Positions 21,038-33,920 are shown, counted from the first letter of the stretch. The stretch: 64,000 nucleotides of DNA from Pseudoscleropodium purum (GCA_963969395.1 OZ017805.1:2046001-2110000), one strand, 5' to 3'. A program made the numbers and translations. Notes: a model not told the origin generated them from the letters alone.

Positions 21038-24000
21038 TATTGCATGCGCAGTCTAGGTGTAAGTATCTCTACACACAAACACGTGGTAAGATGACACGAA
21101 TTATCGTCCTAGGGAATTCCAGATGCTTTCCCAACTCCAATATCCGAATGATCGTTTTCTCCTCTTCCAACTACTCTCTTTTTGGGAATCACTACCATTT
21201 GGATTCCAATCTAGATCCGATATCACCCGGTATCTGGTTTTGTCCTTTAAGAAATTAATTTTCAATTCCTCTGTTTTACCATCAGAGGGTCCGCTATTGA
21301 TCTTTCGAGGGGTAGAGACTTCACCACTCTAGTCTATTCACTACACAAACAAAAACAAACAAACAACAAACATCCAAGTACTCAAGGTGTTGTAGCACAA
21401 AAGGTAGATCCGAATCCTCACAACATTTCGGATGGCCGATCTAGAATGCAGGTCACTTAAGACTGCATTCACTCCTCCTTACTACAAAGACAGATCTCAG
21501 GCACCTAGAACTAAGAAGGGGGTAAATTTTCTAGGTGTAAGACAGATCCTAAGGTTTGCAAACCTTCCGATGAGTGGGAATTTCCTTTGATAGCTGCTAA
21601 TCTCTGCATAGAATTGTTTCAAATTCCGGATTTGCACTCACACCACTCTTCACTAAAAATCAACTTACCATTCCAGTAGTTCAAAGGCACCACACGCAGT
21701 TCCCTCGTCTCATATCTAACATCATTACAATAGCATTCCCTCAATCCAATCAAGTTATCCGAAATCTAGATTTCTCCTTACCCGTCCTTCTCACATCTCA
21801 ACACTCCAAGTAACAAACCAACACAATCTGAATACACAATTAAAGCTAGAATGTTCACCAAGTGACTCAAATTAAAGAAAGGAATGAAATACAACAAAAT
21901 AATTGTTAGGATAGAATGAGAGGGCAACAAACTTGTTTGCTCTTAGAAACCAAAACCAAAACCAAAGTCAACACCTAAAAAGCCCAAAAGGCATCCCAAA
22001 ATCAAGGCAACCAATCAATTCTAAACCTAGGATATCCAGAACATCTATAGCCCAACTGCCCCGACAAAACCAGAATCCCTAAAACAATTCAAAACTTGGA
22101 CCCATGCTTGGAAATCCCATTCCGGAATGAAAATCCTACCTAACTACTTGCACTCTATCTACTCCGTCATACCTTCTTTGAACTACTCCCGCTTTGACTA
22201 CCTAGAGTCTTCACTGAAGCCTTCACGGGTGTACTCTTTGTTGATGATCGGATTTGGGGCTTCCGTGAAACCTTAGAAGGCAAGTCTTCCGACTCCATCT
22301 CTTCTACAGATCCAAACTTTAGCACCTCTTCCTCCAACTCCTCAATTTCCTGAATCTCTAGATACTTGGCTTGTGGCGACTCACTCAATTCAATCTCAAC
22401 AAGATTCCATTTTGAGGTGGAATGCTACATATGGAAGAAAACTTGTAGATGAGACCAAGTTGAATTCGTAATTACTCCAATTCTTCCATCAAGGTTGCCG
22501 TGAATCATTAATCTAAGTATCATGAATTTTCTCGCCGTAATTTTCCCTAGTGGTGTGAGAATTTTGACGGAAAGTCTTTCCTTGGTCAGAGCAAGTTTGT
22601 CACTTGCCTTTTTCCTCGGCTCAAATACTACTAGTCTTGATGGAGTCTGTGCTTGGCTACTTGATGGTCCTACAACTAGAGTGAGGATAGACTTCAATCC
22701 CTCAATTGTGGATGAATCGGACTACTAAAAGCCTGCTAGATCGGAGTCTGTCAAACTAGAGTGTCTTGAAATATGCTCCTAAGAACTTTCGGAAACCCTT
22801 CTAAACTGATGGCTTGTTCCGAATCCAAATCCCCTAGCAACTTCTACATGTCTTTCAAAACAATCCTCATCTGGTTTCAAAGTTGACCAAGATCTGTACC
22901 ATCTTTGATCTAGTTATGTGCCCTTCCTTCTCTAACTAGGTAGTGTAAAGGTCAGCTCGGATCACCGTATACTCCGGAACCGTGACAAATTCTTTGAAGT
23001 CGTGGATGAGTCGAAGAGCCTCCGTCTCCTTTTGTCTTGCCGCATTTTGCTCCCCCTCCATTCACTCCAGTCAAGACTTGAAACTATCCTTTTCCTCCTC
23101 CAACTTCCAGATTTGTTCCTCTTTTTGTCGAAACTCTTCAAGATTCGAACGTTTTTGGATCTCTTCCAAAATTTGGTTTGACTCTACCTTGAGTTCACTT
23201 GCGATAAGGAACACGTGATCCTCAAAGTCGCCATACATTTGTTTGGCCTACTACATCCACTGGATTCCAACTTTGAAGAATTCTAGTTTTGGGGCATGTT
23301 TCAGATCTAGAATTGGTTCCTCCCATTCCAGTCTTGGTGCCTTCTTCCATACTTCCAAATTAGTGGACTTCCTTCGTTTCTAGTCTATTGTTTTTTCTTC
23401 CTCTTCCAGTTGCTCTTCTTCTTCAGATTCCTTCTCCTCCTTCTCCAACTCATCTGTGAGGCCATACTTCAGGATCTCAAATCCGTTGTTGTATTCAATC
23501 ATCTCTTTGGCACTCAACACCTCCTTGTGGTGATAGAGGTACAACAGATATGGCGTAATAGGGCTATGCTTTGCCCAACCCATATGCTTTGCTAGCTTGC
23601 CTACTCCTCCTTGAATCACTCTCCCTCAATGGAAAATTTGGTCCTTGAAAACGCCAAAAATGGTGTTGGCCACCATAACCATAACTCGGGTAGGCTTTTC
23701 CGGATACAAGATTGGAATTAGGAAACTCAGTACCTGTCTATGCCTCTCATTTTTACAGTCACTAATGGCAAAACCCTCCTTTGAGTAGGTTTGACTCCGG
23801 AACTTTCCGGCTACGTACTTATCTACTCTTCCATCTAGTCTGAGTCCATTCTTTTTAAACGAATAGACATCCATCCAGATGTCTTCCATTCAAGCTATGG
23901 GTTGACTTCTCACTATCAACTTGTATTGATTCGGAACTCTGTAAATGAGTTCCTGAATCATCTCCTCGTTCTTCATGCTCTAGGGCCTATCTTACAATCC

Positions 24001-24593
24001 GACACACTCGATACACATGAGATCCTCTTCTAACTACGCTCAATGACCCGGATTGAAAGGGATAACCAAACAAACCATCCGAGCTACAATTCCAGACTTT
24101 TGTGCAACCAAATCGACAACCGCCACCATGAATCATCAACAACTAATAACCTAATCCAGTACTAATCCTTCCATCCTCTTTCTATCTTGATTGCTATCTG
24201 ACCATTCTTTTTCTCAACTATATGTTCATCAAGTTCAGCAAGCAAAGAAGGAAAAAAAGACAAGTAGCAGTGGGTTTAAGTATCTAATACACGGCCAATA
24301 GTTTCCAGTGGAGAATGGGTAGAAGACCGTTCCCTTAACGGTCTCCTAGTTTCCTAGATCAGAAGTCTAGAACGTAGGTTTCAGGAATCCAATACTTTTT
24401 CGGATCCCGGATCCGTATCAAATTTGTTTTTGTAAAGTTACTAATGGTTTTAGCAATCTGGAAATTGAACTATTTCTATTATAGTCGTAGTGTAGCGGAA
24501 ATCTCTAGGGGTTACCAAAATATTGAAATTTGCAAGTCTATTTAATTCTAATTCTAGACTAATTTATCCGGTTTGAGTTTTCATGCTCCTATA
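21038..24593 (-). mobile_element. Gene-carrying unit, copy D
   Basis: It is collinear with unit C without the MITE: left end TATTGCATGCG (C has TGTCGCATGC) and right end CTCCTATA (C has TTCTACA). Both tips differ from C by transitions. Flanks GATGG and AGTGG do not form a convincing duplication, so the original ends may have mutated. The ORF on the minus strand is decayed. Confidence 0.75.
22150..24110 (-). pseudogene. Decayed ORF of unit D
   Basis: Minus-strand segments 23889-23626 (DVYSFKKNGLRLDGRVDKYV..., LIPILYPEKPTRVMVMVANT), 23619-23380 (LLYLYHHKEVLSAKE, then an acidic run), 22697-22425 and 22388-22167 follow the order of the unit A protein and end in GSQSGSSSKKV. Stops interrupt the frame several times. 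It preserves the C-terminal tail that shows where unit A split the ORF of unit E. Confidence 0.7.
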
Positions 24594-24599
24594 AGTGGA

Positions 24600-26090
24600 A
24601 ATATTTACAAGTGTATCAACAAAGGGGCCAAGTTCTTTCAAGCTAAAGAAGCCAGAGACAACACACAACAAGGACCCAACCTACCCTCCACCTTGTTACA
24701 CGAACTTTGCATATCAATTAGGGCCAAACTGTACAAATTTTGGAGAAAAAGTATTTGGAGGCATAAAGGGCTAGGCATCGATGCATTGAAGAGGGATTTG
24801 GAGGCCCTAATTATAAAGAAGTGCAAAGAGTCCTCCAATTATGGTGACGTGGACGAAACATACTTTGATCGATTCCAGAAATGGATTGACAATTGTATTC
24901 AAGTATGTATATTCAACACCAAAAAGTTGATGGAAGAGTTGCGCCCTATAGTGCCTGGATTTCTTGAAAGTGATGGGTCTAAGGAATTCTGCAAGCTAAT
25001 GGAGTGGTGGAAAATAACAACAAAAAAGCTTTCCAAGGTTGAATCGAAAGGATATGAGTAGTAAATTGACGCTTTGAAGGTTGCATTGTGTCAAGATGGT
25101 GGATCGTGTATCTTGTGGATCTATTCCATAGTAAAGGTAGTTCCCCTCACTAGATATGACAATTAACGTGAGTATAAAAAGGTGCACAAGGTACGCTTTG
25201 AAGAGATGAATACAATCCCGCCAAATGTATATTTTGTTGGCAAAGTGTCCAAGGCCAAGAACTTGCTTGCTCCAAGGGTGGAATGGTCTACAAAGGCCTT
25301 GGTGTATTCTTTAAATCACTCGGCCATCATCAAATTTTTGGCTATCCACGACGATACAATGGAGGCATATACATTGTGGTGGAATGGAAGTCATTTGCGT
25401 AAACTAATTGGGCTCAATGACAAGGTGGTGGAACATGCAGATTGGCATCAAATTAAGTTGGTCAAGGAACTTCGAGACAACCAAAAAAAAGAAATTAGTC
25501 TCTATCGAAGGCCTAGGGCAAAGTTGGCATGGGCCCTAGTTTATGTGATGAGTCTTGTGCACGATTCACAGGTGCTACACAATGATTTGTCCCCCTTGAA
25601 TATTTTGCTCCATTATCTTGAATATTCAAACAAGGTTATCAACATTGGGATTTGTGATTGAGGAATTGCAAGTCATATTAAGGAAGGAGCTCCTTTGCAT
25701 TATGATTATCAAATAGAAGTAGAATGGCATAATTTGATGTCGGGGAAATGGTGGATGGCTCTAGAGTTGTTCTATCAATATGGGCAACCAAATTCATCAA
25801 CAAGTCTTAAAATGATTCGACCCCAATACCAATATACGGTCAAATCTGACTCATTTTCTATTGGGAAATTGTGCCAAGCAATGAGAATTCATAACATTGT
25901 TGAAGTAGATTAAGACATATTCCCCCATTAGAATGGTTTAAGGTTTTTTGCAATGAAGGTACGAGAGCTTTATCATCCAGAAGTTGATAAAAGAACAACA
26001 TGTGCCCAAGTGGTGGACCTGCTCATGGATAAACCATAGTTAATGAAGCCCCTCGAATTTGTTCTCCACAACTCTGTCTTCTAATAGCAT
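24600..26090 (+). pseudogene. Protein-kinase-like gene relic, frame kept, several stops
   Basis: A single frame runs from about 24573 to 26040, broken only by stops. The first 160 codons are a helical region without a known motif. The kinase-like part follows: an N-lobe (FVGKVSKAKNLL), then the catalytic-loop motif LHNDLSPLNILLH and the activation-loop start INIGICD*GIA, where * is TGA in place of an expected Trp. A C-lobe follows (WWMALELFYQYGQPNSSTSL, YTVKSDSFSIGKLC). HND replaces the usual HRD and GICDWG replaces DFG, as in some atypical plant kinase-like families. All stops (TAG and TAA at 25059-25064, TGA at 25659, TAA at 25911 and others) are one C-to-T or G-to-A change from CAG, CAA or TGG. 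Confidence 0.65.
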
Positions 26091-26099
26091 AGGATGTTA

Positions 26100-26976
26100 C
26101 TACTTCTAGTAGGAATACAAATGTTGGCATAGTTGAATGCCAACCATTTTGATATATCCTTATAATTATATAAACATATTTTAATATGAAATACAATTAT
26201 TCCAAAAATAAAAAATAATGTGCATGACTCAATGTGAATTGTGGATGGCTTAGTTGTATGCATTGAATGTCTAATTTGAATCTTCTTGTACAAATATGGT
26301 ATAATTTGTATTACCACTGCTTTTTGTTACCAATGAATTCAATCTATTACCAGTGAATGTTAGCTTTTTAATTTGATGCAAAATAAAAGCTTAGAGATTG
26401 ATCTAAATTGGTAGCGCTTGTTATTCACTTATTCAAGGTGTGCCTTCATTTTTCACACACCACATTTCCATATTCTATATTTTTTTGGTCTATTAGATCA
26501 TATGACTTTCACATACAAACCATATAATTCCATATTCCAAATTTTTGTGGTGTGTAAGATTATATGACTAACACACAAACCATTTCCATATTCACGTTTA
26601 ATTTTGGACCATGTTAAATTTTTAAAACAATAAAAAGAAGGGTATGGATGTTAAGGTGGAATCCCCAAACTAAGCTCAGTTTTAAAAATGTGGATTACAT
26701 TTTTAATTGAGAGAAGTTCATTTTGGTAATGCATGTTTAAATAAAGGTACCTCATAATTAAGTTAAAGAGAGAAGTTGGGACTTAAAATCTAAGAGGTAA
26801 AAAGTAGTAATTAAATTGAAAGAAGTTGAGAATGATTAAAAATTGCTAATTGTTAAGAACTTAATAATGGAATTGGAAGATGTCAATTCCAATAATGGTA
26901 ATGTTGTAATGACAATCTACACCCTATAGATTTATTTTATGGAAACTATGAGTTTAACAAGGGACTTGAAAGAGTT
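26100..26976. other. AT-rich spacer before the copia element
   Basis: No gene recognised. The last five bases needed for the copia target duplication (AAATC) are at 26977-26981. Confidence 0.4.
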
Positions 26977-26981
26977 AAATC

Positions 26982-27237
26982 TGTTAGAGATTCTGTACAT
27001 ACTAGTGTAGACCATGTACAGTTAGCCTTAGGAGTAGCTTTAGACACTTAGTTAGTGTTAGAGTCCATGGGTATTGCTTGTAGTCAAAGGCAGCCCAATG
27101 TAGTTAGTTATCCCACATGGTTTGTGGATAACTAGGAAAGGCTTCTAGCTTAAGTTGAGCCCACTCATGTGGCTTCGTGTATCATTCTACCATCTAAGTA
27201 AAGCCTTTATCTCATACATGACTTTGTAATCTCAATA
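26982..27237 (+). repeat. Copia 5' LTR
   Basis: It starts TGTTAGAGATT and ends AATCTCAATA. The end is set by the flanking AAATC duplication and the primer-binding site, and is not the usual CA. Tips TGTTAGAGATT and AATCTCAATA are near-complements. Confidence 0.9.
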
Positions 27238-27251
27238 GGTTATGGGCCCAC
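27238..27251 (+). other. Primer-binding site matching the initiator tRNA-Met anticodon arm
   Basis: GGTTATGGGCCCAC is complementary to the anticodon stem-loop of plant initiator tRNA-Met (GUGGGCCCAUAACC, anticodon CAU), not to its 3' CCA end. Drosophila copia and yeast Ty5 use the same site with a half-tRNA cut in the anticodon loop. Confidence 0.8.
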
Positions 27252-28177
27252 GCACTTGGAGTTGCGGTTAAGGGAGAATTTCATATCATTTGGAAGAGAT
27301 CTTGGAGCTTGGAGGAGCAATCAGCGTTTTGTGTCTTATTCACCTACAAACCATATGGTGTGAGTTATTTGGGGCTTTTGTTGGCTGGTTTGTGAGGTTT
27401 GAAGTGCATTTTGGGTGAGAGATTGCTTATGGTAGTAATCACACCTTGTGAGGGCTGGTTGCATGCTCCTAGTTTGAGTTTGTGCTTAGAAGAGTACATT
27501 GAGAGCCCATTGAGGGCTGAGTTGTGTCCTTGTGAGCCTTGTGGAGCCATTGAGAGGCAAGTAGGCTACTTTGGAGTTTGGGTGATCCAACTAGGGGTGT
27601 TGGAGGCCATTGTTGCCCTTGGGTGCTAATTGGGAGTAGTAGCCTCCATTTAGGGCTGATTGGAAGTTTGGAGCTTCATTAGGATCTGAATTGGTGTGGA
27701 GAGGTGGTGATGCACTTGTGAAGAGTGTTGGATCGTTCTTGAGGTAGGAAGGATCTTTGGAGGTCCTTGTGAGGGCTGATTGGTGCCATTTCAACCCCAT
27801 TGGCTACCAAGGGATTGTTTGGAGGCTGAATTGTTGTATGGTTTTTTTTTTGTTTTTTTTGTTTTTTTTTGTTTTTTGTTTTTCATCTGTAACCACTTGT
27901 ATCGGCTGCCAGCCGACACCAGCAGAAGACGACCCTTCAGACTCTGCATGGGGATAGATGTTCTCTGCCTCCCACACGATTGACCTTCCCGGGCAGTATC
28001 ACAGGAACACCATGTCTCCCTCAGGAAACGGAAGAGGCATATCGAGGTTATTTGGAACGTCTAGGACATGAACGCGTACGAGGAAGGGATCGCGACTCAC
28101 CACCCTTTCTGTGACCGCCCTTCCGGAGTAGTATAATCCTTTCCAATGAAATCCAACACAATGGGAGCTACGTCCCC
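27252..28177 (+). other. Copia untranslated leader
   Basis: About 0.93 kb separates the primer-binding site from the gag start. It is rich in short GAGGGCTGATTGG-like iterations and holds a T-rich run with G interruptions (27841-27880). No ORF is supported. Confidence 0.6.
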
Positions 28178-31100
28178 ATGGCATCTAGTGGAGGAGAGGG
28201 TGTGCGCATCATCGACAAGTTTGATGGAGAGAACTTTGGCATGTGGAAGTTCAAGATGGAGATGATCCTTGCGGAGAAGGACTTGTGGGACATGGTGGAT
28301 GGGAGTGAAGAGCCTCCAAGTGAAGATGCGGATCCAAAGACCAAGAAGGCATGGGAGAGGAAGGAGAAGAAGGCCTTTGCTCTCATTTCCATCAACCTTG
28401 TGGATCGCCAAATTGCACACATTCGCCATTGCAAGGGACCAACCCAAGCGTGGACCACCCTTTGCAACATCCATGAGACCAAGAGCCTCTCCAACCTCCT
28501 ATTTCTTCGCCGCAAGTTCTTCACTAGCAAGATGCAAGAGGAGGACGATTTGTTGGATCACGTCAACAAGGTCAAGGCTCTTGCGGATGAGTTGGCTTGT
28601 TTGGAGGCGCCCGTGACCGAGGGAGATGTGGTGATGACCTTGTTGGCAAGCTTGCCATCGTCTTATGAGTTCCTCATCACCGCATTGGAGACGAGGCCCA
28701 CCAAGGAGCTAACCATGGAGTTTGTGACCGCATGCTTGATGCATGAGGTGACCAAGCGCAAGGAGAATGAGGCCCAAGGGGAGGGATCGGCGCTTGTCTC
28801 AAGACATGGCAAAGGAGGCAACACCAAGGCGTTCAAGGAGACAAGGACGTGCTTCAAGTGTGGCAAACCGGGCCACATTGCTAGGCATTGCAAGATCAGC
28901 CAAGGGAAGGATAAGGAGAGTGCACACCAAGCTTCCAAAAAGGAGGAAGAGGAGGATTTCGCCTTTGCAGCCAATGGAGGAGGGGAGAAGGCCAACATGT
29001 TCACTTGGATTGTGGACTCGGGGGCCACGCAACATATGACCAGCCATCGAGATGCCTTCTACACGTATCAGCCCATTTCGGGGAAGAAGATTTATTTGGG
29101 AGACAATGGCATGGTGGAGGCCCTTGGCATGGGGGAGATCCTTGTGGAGGTGCAAGTGAAGGGGAAGACCAGGAGGATCCAAATCCAAGAGGTGCTCCAT
29201 GTCCCCAAGTTGCATGCCAACTTGCTTTCGGTGAGCAAATTGTCTTTGGGAGGTTTGAAAGTGCATTTCAACATGGTGGTGTGTGTGGTGCGTTCACCAA
29301 GTGGAGTTTTGATTGCATCAGCCCCTCATGAGGGCAACTTGTACCACCTCCATTTCACCAAGGTGAATGGCACTTCCATGGCGTGTGTTGCCCAAGGATC
29401 AGCCCATAAAGACCTTGTGGAGCTTTGGTATAGGAGGCTTGGGCACTTGAATGTGAAGAGCATGAAGAGCCTCCAACACATGGTGAAGGGTCTGAACCTC
29501 TCTTCTTGCAAGCATGATTGGAATTCTATGGTGTGCAAGGGGTGCATTGAGGGCAAACAAGCGAGGCAGTCCTTCCCCAAGGATGGGGCAATGTGCGCCA
29601 CCAAGCCATTGCAGTTTGTGCATTCGGATGTGTGCGGGCCGATGAAGACCACGTCTATAGGAGGAGGAAGGTATTTTGTGACCTTCATTGATGATTTCTC
29701 TCGCAAGATTTGGGTGTATATGTTGAAGTGCAAGAGTGAGGTGTTTGGGCGTTTTGAGACTTGGAAGGCCCTCATAGAGGCTCAATCGGATTGCAAGGTG
29801 AAGGTGCTGCAGTCGGATAATGGAGGGGAGTATGTGTCCAAGGCCTTTGAGGCGTACTTGAAGGCCCATGGCATTGAGCACTACACTTCCGCACCTTACA
29901 CCCCTCAACAAAACGGTGTAGCGGAGCATGCGAATTGTACCATTGTAGAGATGGCAAGGACCATGATTTATGGCCAAGGTTTGAAGCTTGAGCTTTGGGG
30001 GGAGGCGGTGTCTAATGCGGTTTACACGAGAAACCGGTGCCCCATCCAAGCGTTGACAAGCAAGACACCGCAAGAAGCTTGGAGTGGGACAAGGCCCCAC
30101 GTGTCTCACATGCGCACCTTTGGGTGCATTGCCTATGCATTGGTTCCCAGTGCCAAGAGGACGAAATTGGATCCCAAGGGCATCAAGTGCCTTTTCCTTG
30201 GATATTGTGAGGGAACCAAGGCTTATAGGCTCATGAATGTGGAGACCAAGGCCATCATCAAGTGCCGAGATGTGACCTTTTTGGAGGATGGAGGAGCTGA
30301 TCCCAAGCTCTTGGAGATGAGCCCAAATGGGAGAAGTGGAGGACCAGCCCAAAAGGTGGGCACAACTCCAAGAGTGCACATAGAAGATGAAGAGCAAGGT
30401 GCTGAAGATGACGACTTTGTGGAGTCTAAGAAGGTGGCCTCACCCTAAGTGAAAAGATCAGTAGTCCCTTCTCCAAGTACTTCACCAAGGGAGCAAGAGC
30501 ATGACCAGCCCTTGGAAGAGCAAGATCAGCCTATGGATGAGCAAGATCAGGGCACGGAGGAGCCCCGTTATCCAACGAGGACCCGCAAGCCCTTTGGAGA
30601 TTGGTGGATGAATCACATTCTTCCCCAGCAATAAGAAGAATAAGCCAATGAGGCTTTCCTTGGAGATCCATCCACGCTTGGAGAGGTGTTGCGTTGCGAA
30701 GATGCAAGCAAGTGGGAGGTGGCCATGCAAGAGGAGTGCAAGGTCCTCATTGACAAAAAGACATGGGAACTTGCAGCCCTCCCTTCCAAGAGATCAAGTG
30801 TGAGTTGTAAGTGGGTTTTCTCTACCAAAAGGGATGCTTTGGGTCACATTGTGAGGTACAAGGCAAGGTTGGTTGCTAGGGGGTTTTCCCAAGTGGAAGG
30901 GGAGGACTTCAATGAGACCTTTGCCCCCGTTGCCAAGTTTAGCACCATTCGGTGCATTGTGACTCTTGGGGCAGCCATGGACTTGGAGATGCACCAAATG
31001 GATGTGAAGACGGCTTTTCTCAACCCCAAGTTGGAGGAGGTCATCTACATGTATCAGCCCCAAGGCTTTGTGCAAGAAGGCCAAAAGCATTTGAAGTGCA

Positions 31101-32311
31101 AGTTGAAGAAGGCACTCCCTGGGTTGAAGCAATCGGGGAGAGTTTGGTATCGAGATATTGATGGCATGTTTGTGAGGAAGGGGTTTCGAAGAGGCCATGC
31201 TGATCACTCTTTGTACACCTTGCAAAGTCGTGAGCATTTGGTGATTGTGATCCTCTATGTGGATGATCTGATCCTCCTTGCAAGTAGTATGCCCAAGATG
31301 CTTGAAGTGAAGGCGATGCTCAAGAAGGAGTACGAGATGACCGACCTTGGAGAGTTGAAGTATTGCCTTGGAGTGGAGTTCAAGAGGGATAGAGCTGCCT
31401 GCACCATCACCATGAGCCAACGCAAGTACCTTGAAGAGATTCTCAAGCGGTTCAACATGGAGGGGTGCAAAGCCATAGGTACACCACTTGACACGCATGC
31501 AAAGTTGCCCAAGCTCACCGATGAAGAATTCGAGGAGGTGAGGGCTGAAATGCAAGGTGTGCCTTACAAGGCAGCGATTGGGTGCTTGATGTATGCCACG
31601 GTAGCCACAAGGCCTAATTTGACCTTTCCGGTGAGTGTTGTGAATCAATACATGTCCAAGTATGGCCCATTGCATTGGGTAGCGGTGAAGCAAGTGATGA
31701 GGTACCTTCAAGGCACACTTGGCATGGAGTTGCAACTTGGAAGTGCCCATGTGACTTTGCGTGGATATTGTGATGCGGATTGGGCGGGTGATGAGGGTGA
31801 TAGGAGATCCACCATCGGCTACGTGTTTAAGCTTGGATTGGGTGCCATTACTTGGAATTCCAAGAGGCAGCCCACCATAGCTCTTTCTACAACGGAGGCC
31901 GAGTACATGGCCATGAGCCAAGCCACGAAGGAGGCCATTTGGCTAAGGCAGCTCTTGGCTGATGTTGGTCTTGTGCAAGAGGGGAGCACACCCATCTGGT
32001 GTAACAACCAAGGGGCCATTGCTTTGGCCAAGAATCCCACCCATTACTCTCGGACGAAGCACATTGATGTGCAACACCATTTCATTCGTGAACGAGTGGA
32101 GGATGAGGTGATTGAGCTCAAGTATATGCCTACCCAAGCTATGGTTGCTGATGTGCTGACCAAGGCCCTTGGGAAGCCACAACACCAAAGCTTCATTGAG
32201 AAGCTGGGGCTTCGCGCCTTTGACCACTCTCAAAGTGGGAGTGTTAGAGATTCTGTATATACTAGCGTAGACCATGTACAGTTAGCCTTAGGAGTAGCTT
32301 TAGACACTTAG
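28178..32311 (+). pseudogene. Copia gag-pol polyprotein with three in-frame TAA codons
   Basis: One frame of about 1,378 codons starts at ATG 28178. Gag has a zinc knuckle (CFKCGKPGHIARHC, near residue 225). Protease has the DSG motif (WIVDSGATQHM, near 280). The integrase zinc region (LWYRRLGHLNVKS, C..C) precedes the integrase core with D (HSDVCGPM), D (LQSDNGGEY) and E (QQNGVAEHA). RT has KARLVARGFSQ and LYVDDLILLA. RNase H has DADWAGD, STTEAEY and SRTKHIDVQHHF. TAA at 30446, 30632 and 30641 lie only in the integrase-RT linker; each could be CAA with C changed to T. There are no frameshifts. The last codons run into the 3' LTR. It could also be read as separate gag-IN and RT frames, but the residues between the stops look ordinary. 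Confidence 0.93.
32232..32241 (+). other. Copia polypurine tract
   Basis: AAAGTGGGAG lies directly before the 3' LTR, the expected priming site for plus-strand synthesis. It overlaps the end of the pol frame. Confidence 0.7.
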
Positions 32312-32497
32312 TTAGTGTTAGAGTCCATGGGTATTGCTCGTAGTCAAAGGCAGCCCAATGTAGTTAGTTATCCCACATGGTTTGTGGATAACTAGGAAAG
32401 GCTTCTAGCTTAAGTTGAGCCCACTCATGTGGCTTCATGTATCGTTCTACCATCTAAGTAAAACCTTTCTCTCATACATGACTTTGTAATCTCAATG
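32242..32497 (+). repeat. Copia 3' LTR
   Basis: 256 bp, same length as the 5' LTR, differing at about eight positions, seven of them transitions. It ends AATG next to the AAATC duplication. Confidence 0.92.
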
Positions 32498-32502
32498 AAA
32501 TC

Positions 32503-33575
32503 AAGGATTATGTTGAAGAAAAGAATGAAATAATTTATTTTAGACTATCGAAGCCATCAAACCCCATAAACTAGTCCTACATAACTTTCAAATTATTGAT
32601 TGAAAATTCAAAAGGGAAGGATTTGAAGCACTTCACATATGTACAAGTATAGGCTAGAAAATGAATTATAGACATTTATTTCATATTTTTAACTCACATT
32701 TTTGGGAGTTCACTACTCTACGTGATGAGCACTGAAAATTACATATCATGCAATATTTTTTAATTTGTTAAGGATCAAGAGGACCCACTACATGTTTTGA
32801 AACTTTCAAAAGTAAATTACAATACAATAAAAGAAATATAAATATTTTATAAACTAGGGATTTTTTGAATTAGAAGTTTTTATATTTCTTGCATTTTTCA
32901 ATATTCGGATTTAAATGTTGGAAGTACTTAAATTTGAATTATGAAGTGCAATGTTTTAGAAAAAGAAAAAAATCTACAATTTGTTTACAATGAAAGAAAT
33001 TTTAGAGATTTCCAAAAATGCATTTTTTTGTGAAATTTGTAGAGTGATTTTGCACAAACAAATTGATGCTAAATCTTTGCAAAATTTTAACCCAATTTTT
33101 TAGGAATTCTCAAAATGTGAAAATCAATGTAACTTGATTAAGATAATAAAATAATTAGAATGATTCCAAAGATTTAGAAGGTATTTTAAACAATAAGCTA
33201 ATTGTGTTAATTGTTAAATTTCTCTACATGATGGATATATCAATTTAATAGGGTTTGGAGAACTCCATCTAGTTCAATTTGGACTTCCTACCCATTTGTT
33301 GAAAAAAGTCTACAAATTATTCATTTTTATTTCCATTCCAAAAAATGAAGAAGTATTAAACATGCCTTAGATTACAATCTAGTTTTTTTAGGATTATAAA
33401 AGAATTATTTCTATTCTTAAATATTTTCTTACAAATTTTCTTTTACAGTAGTTGCATTTCTATCCTATAAAATTCATCTTCCAAACTAGTTGTGGCCTAT
33501 AAATTTGAAGGTGAATATTAGACAAATAATTCTACAAATACTATATGTGTATTTAGTATAGTTTGAAGTAGTCTT
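32503..33575. other. AT-rich spacer
   Basis: Strongly AT-rich. No ORF, repeat boundary or RNA gene was seen. Confidence 0.4.
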
Positions 33576-33579
33576 TAGC

Positions 33580-33920
33580 ATGTGAAGTCAAACGTGGTAG
33601 GCTTGCAACTCATGGCCACCCTAGATATGTGCTACCCTCGACCCGTGGTTTTAGGGTTTATAGTTTTAGGCCTAGATGTTTTTTTCCTTCGATCTGTGGT
33701 TGCCCTAGATGTGTGTTCACCTCGACCCGTAGTCACCCCTGGACTAGCGACTAGTTTTGGATTCGTGATCGCCTTAGACCCGCACTTGTTCTACTTGTCG
33801 AACTGCATTTGCCCTAGGGCAACCTTGGATACTAATGCCAATCGGCACTTCTTCCTTTACCCATTGTTTATCATCCACCTAGTGGCTTATTGCATGCATG
33901 TGAGTTGGGCTTGAGTTGTG
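33580..33920. repeat. GGCGA repeat family, inverted block
   Basis: CTCGACCCGTAGTCACCCC-type motifs are the complement of those at 20190-20760. The last part (33790-33920) matches the module at 20770-20915. Unit F follows directly. Confidence 0.55.

Larger units (their letters stand above)
26982..32497 (+). mobile_element. Ty1/copia LTR retrotransposon, complete
   Basis: The element has 256-bp LTRs at 26982-27237 and 32242-32497, target duplications AAATC (26977-26981 and 32498-32502), a primer-binding site directly after the 5' LTR, and a gag-pol frame with domains in copia order (protease, integrase, RT, RNase H). The LTRs differ at about 8 of 256 positions (about 3%), so it is a moderately recent insertion. 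Three in-frame TAA codons in the integrase-RT linker make this copy probably defective. Confidence 0.95.

Noticed and set aside
21033..24598. GATGG and AGTGG as a target duplication of unit D
   Set aside because: They match at only three of five positions; the GATGG shared with unit C may be chance.
27841..27880. T-rich run as a retroposon poly(A) tail in reverse
   Set aside because: It lies inside the copia leader with no adjacent SINE or LINE sequence or duplication.
29399..30397. 332-codon minus-strand ORF opposite the copia integrase
   Set aside because: It is the antisense shadow of the gag-pol frame, as are the minus-strand frames opposite RT.
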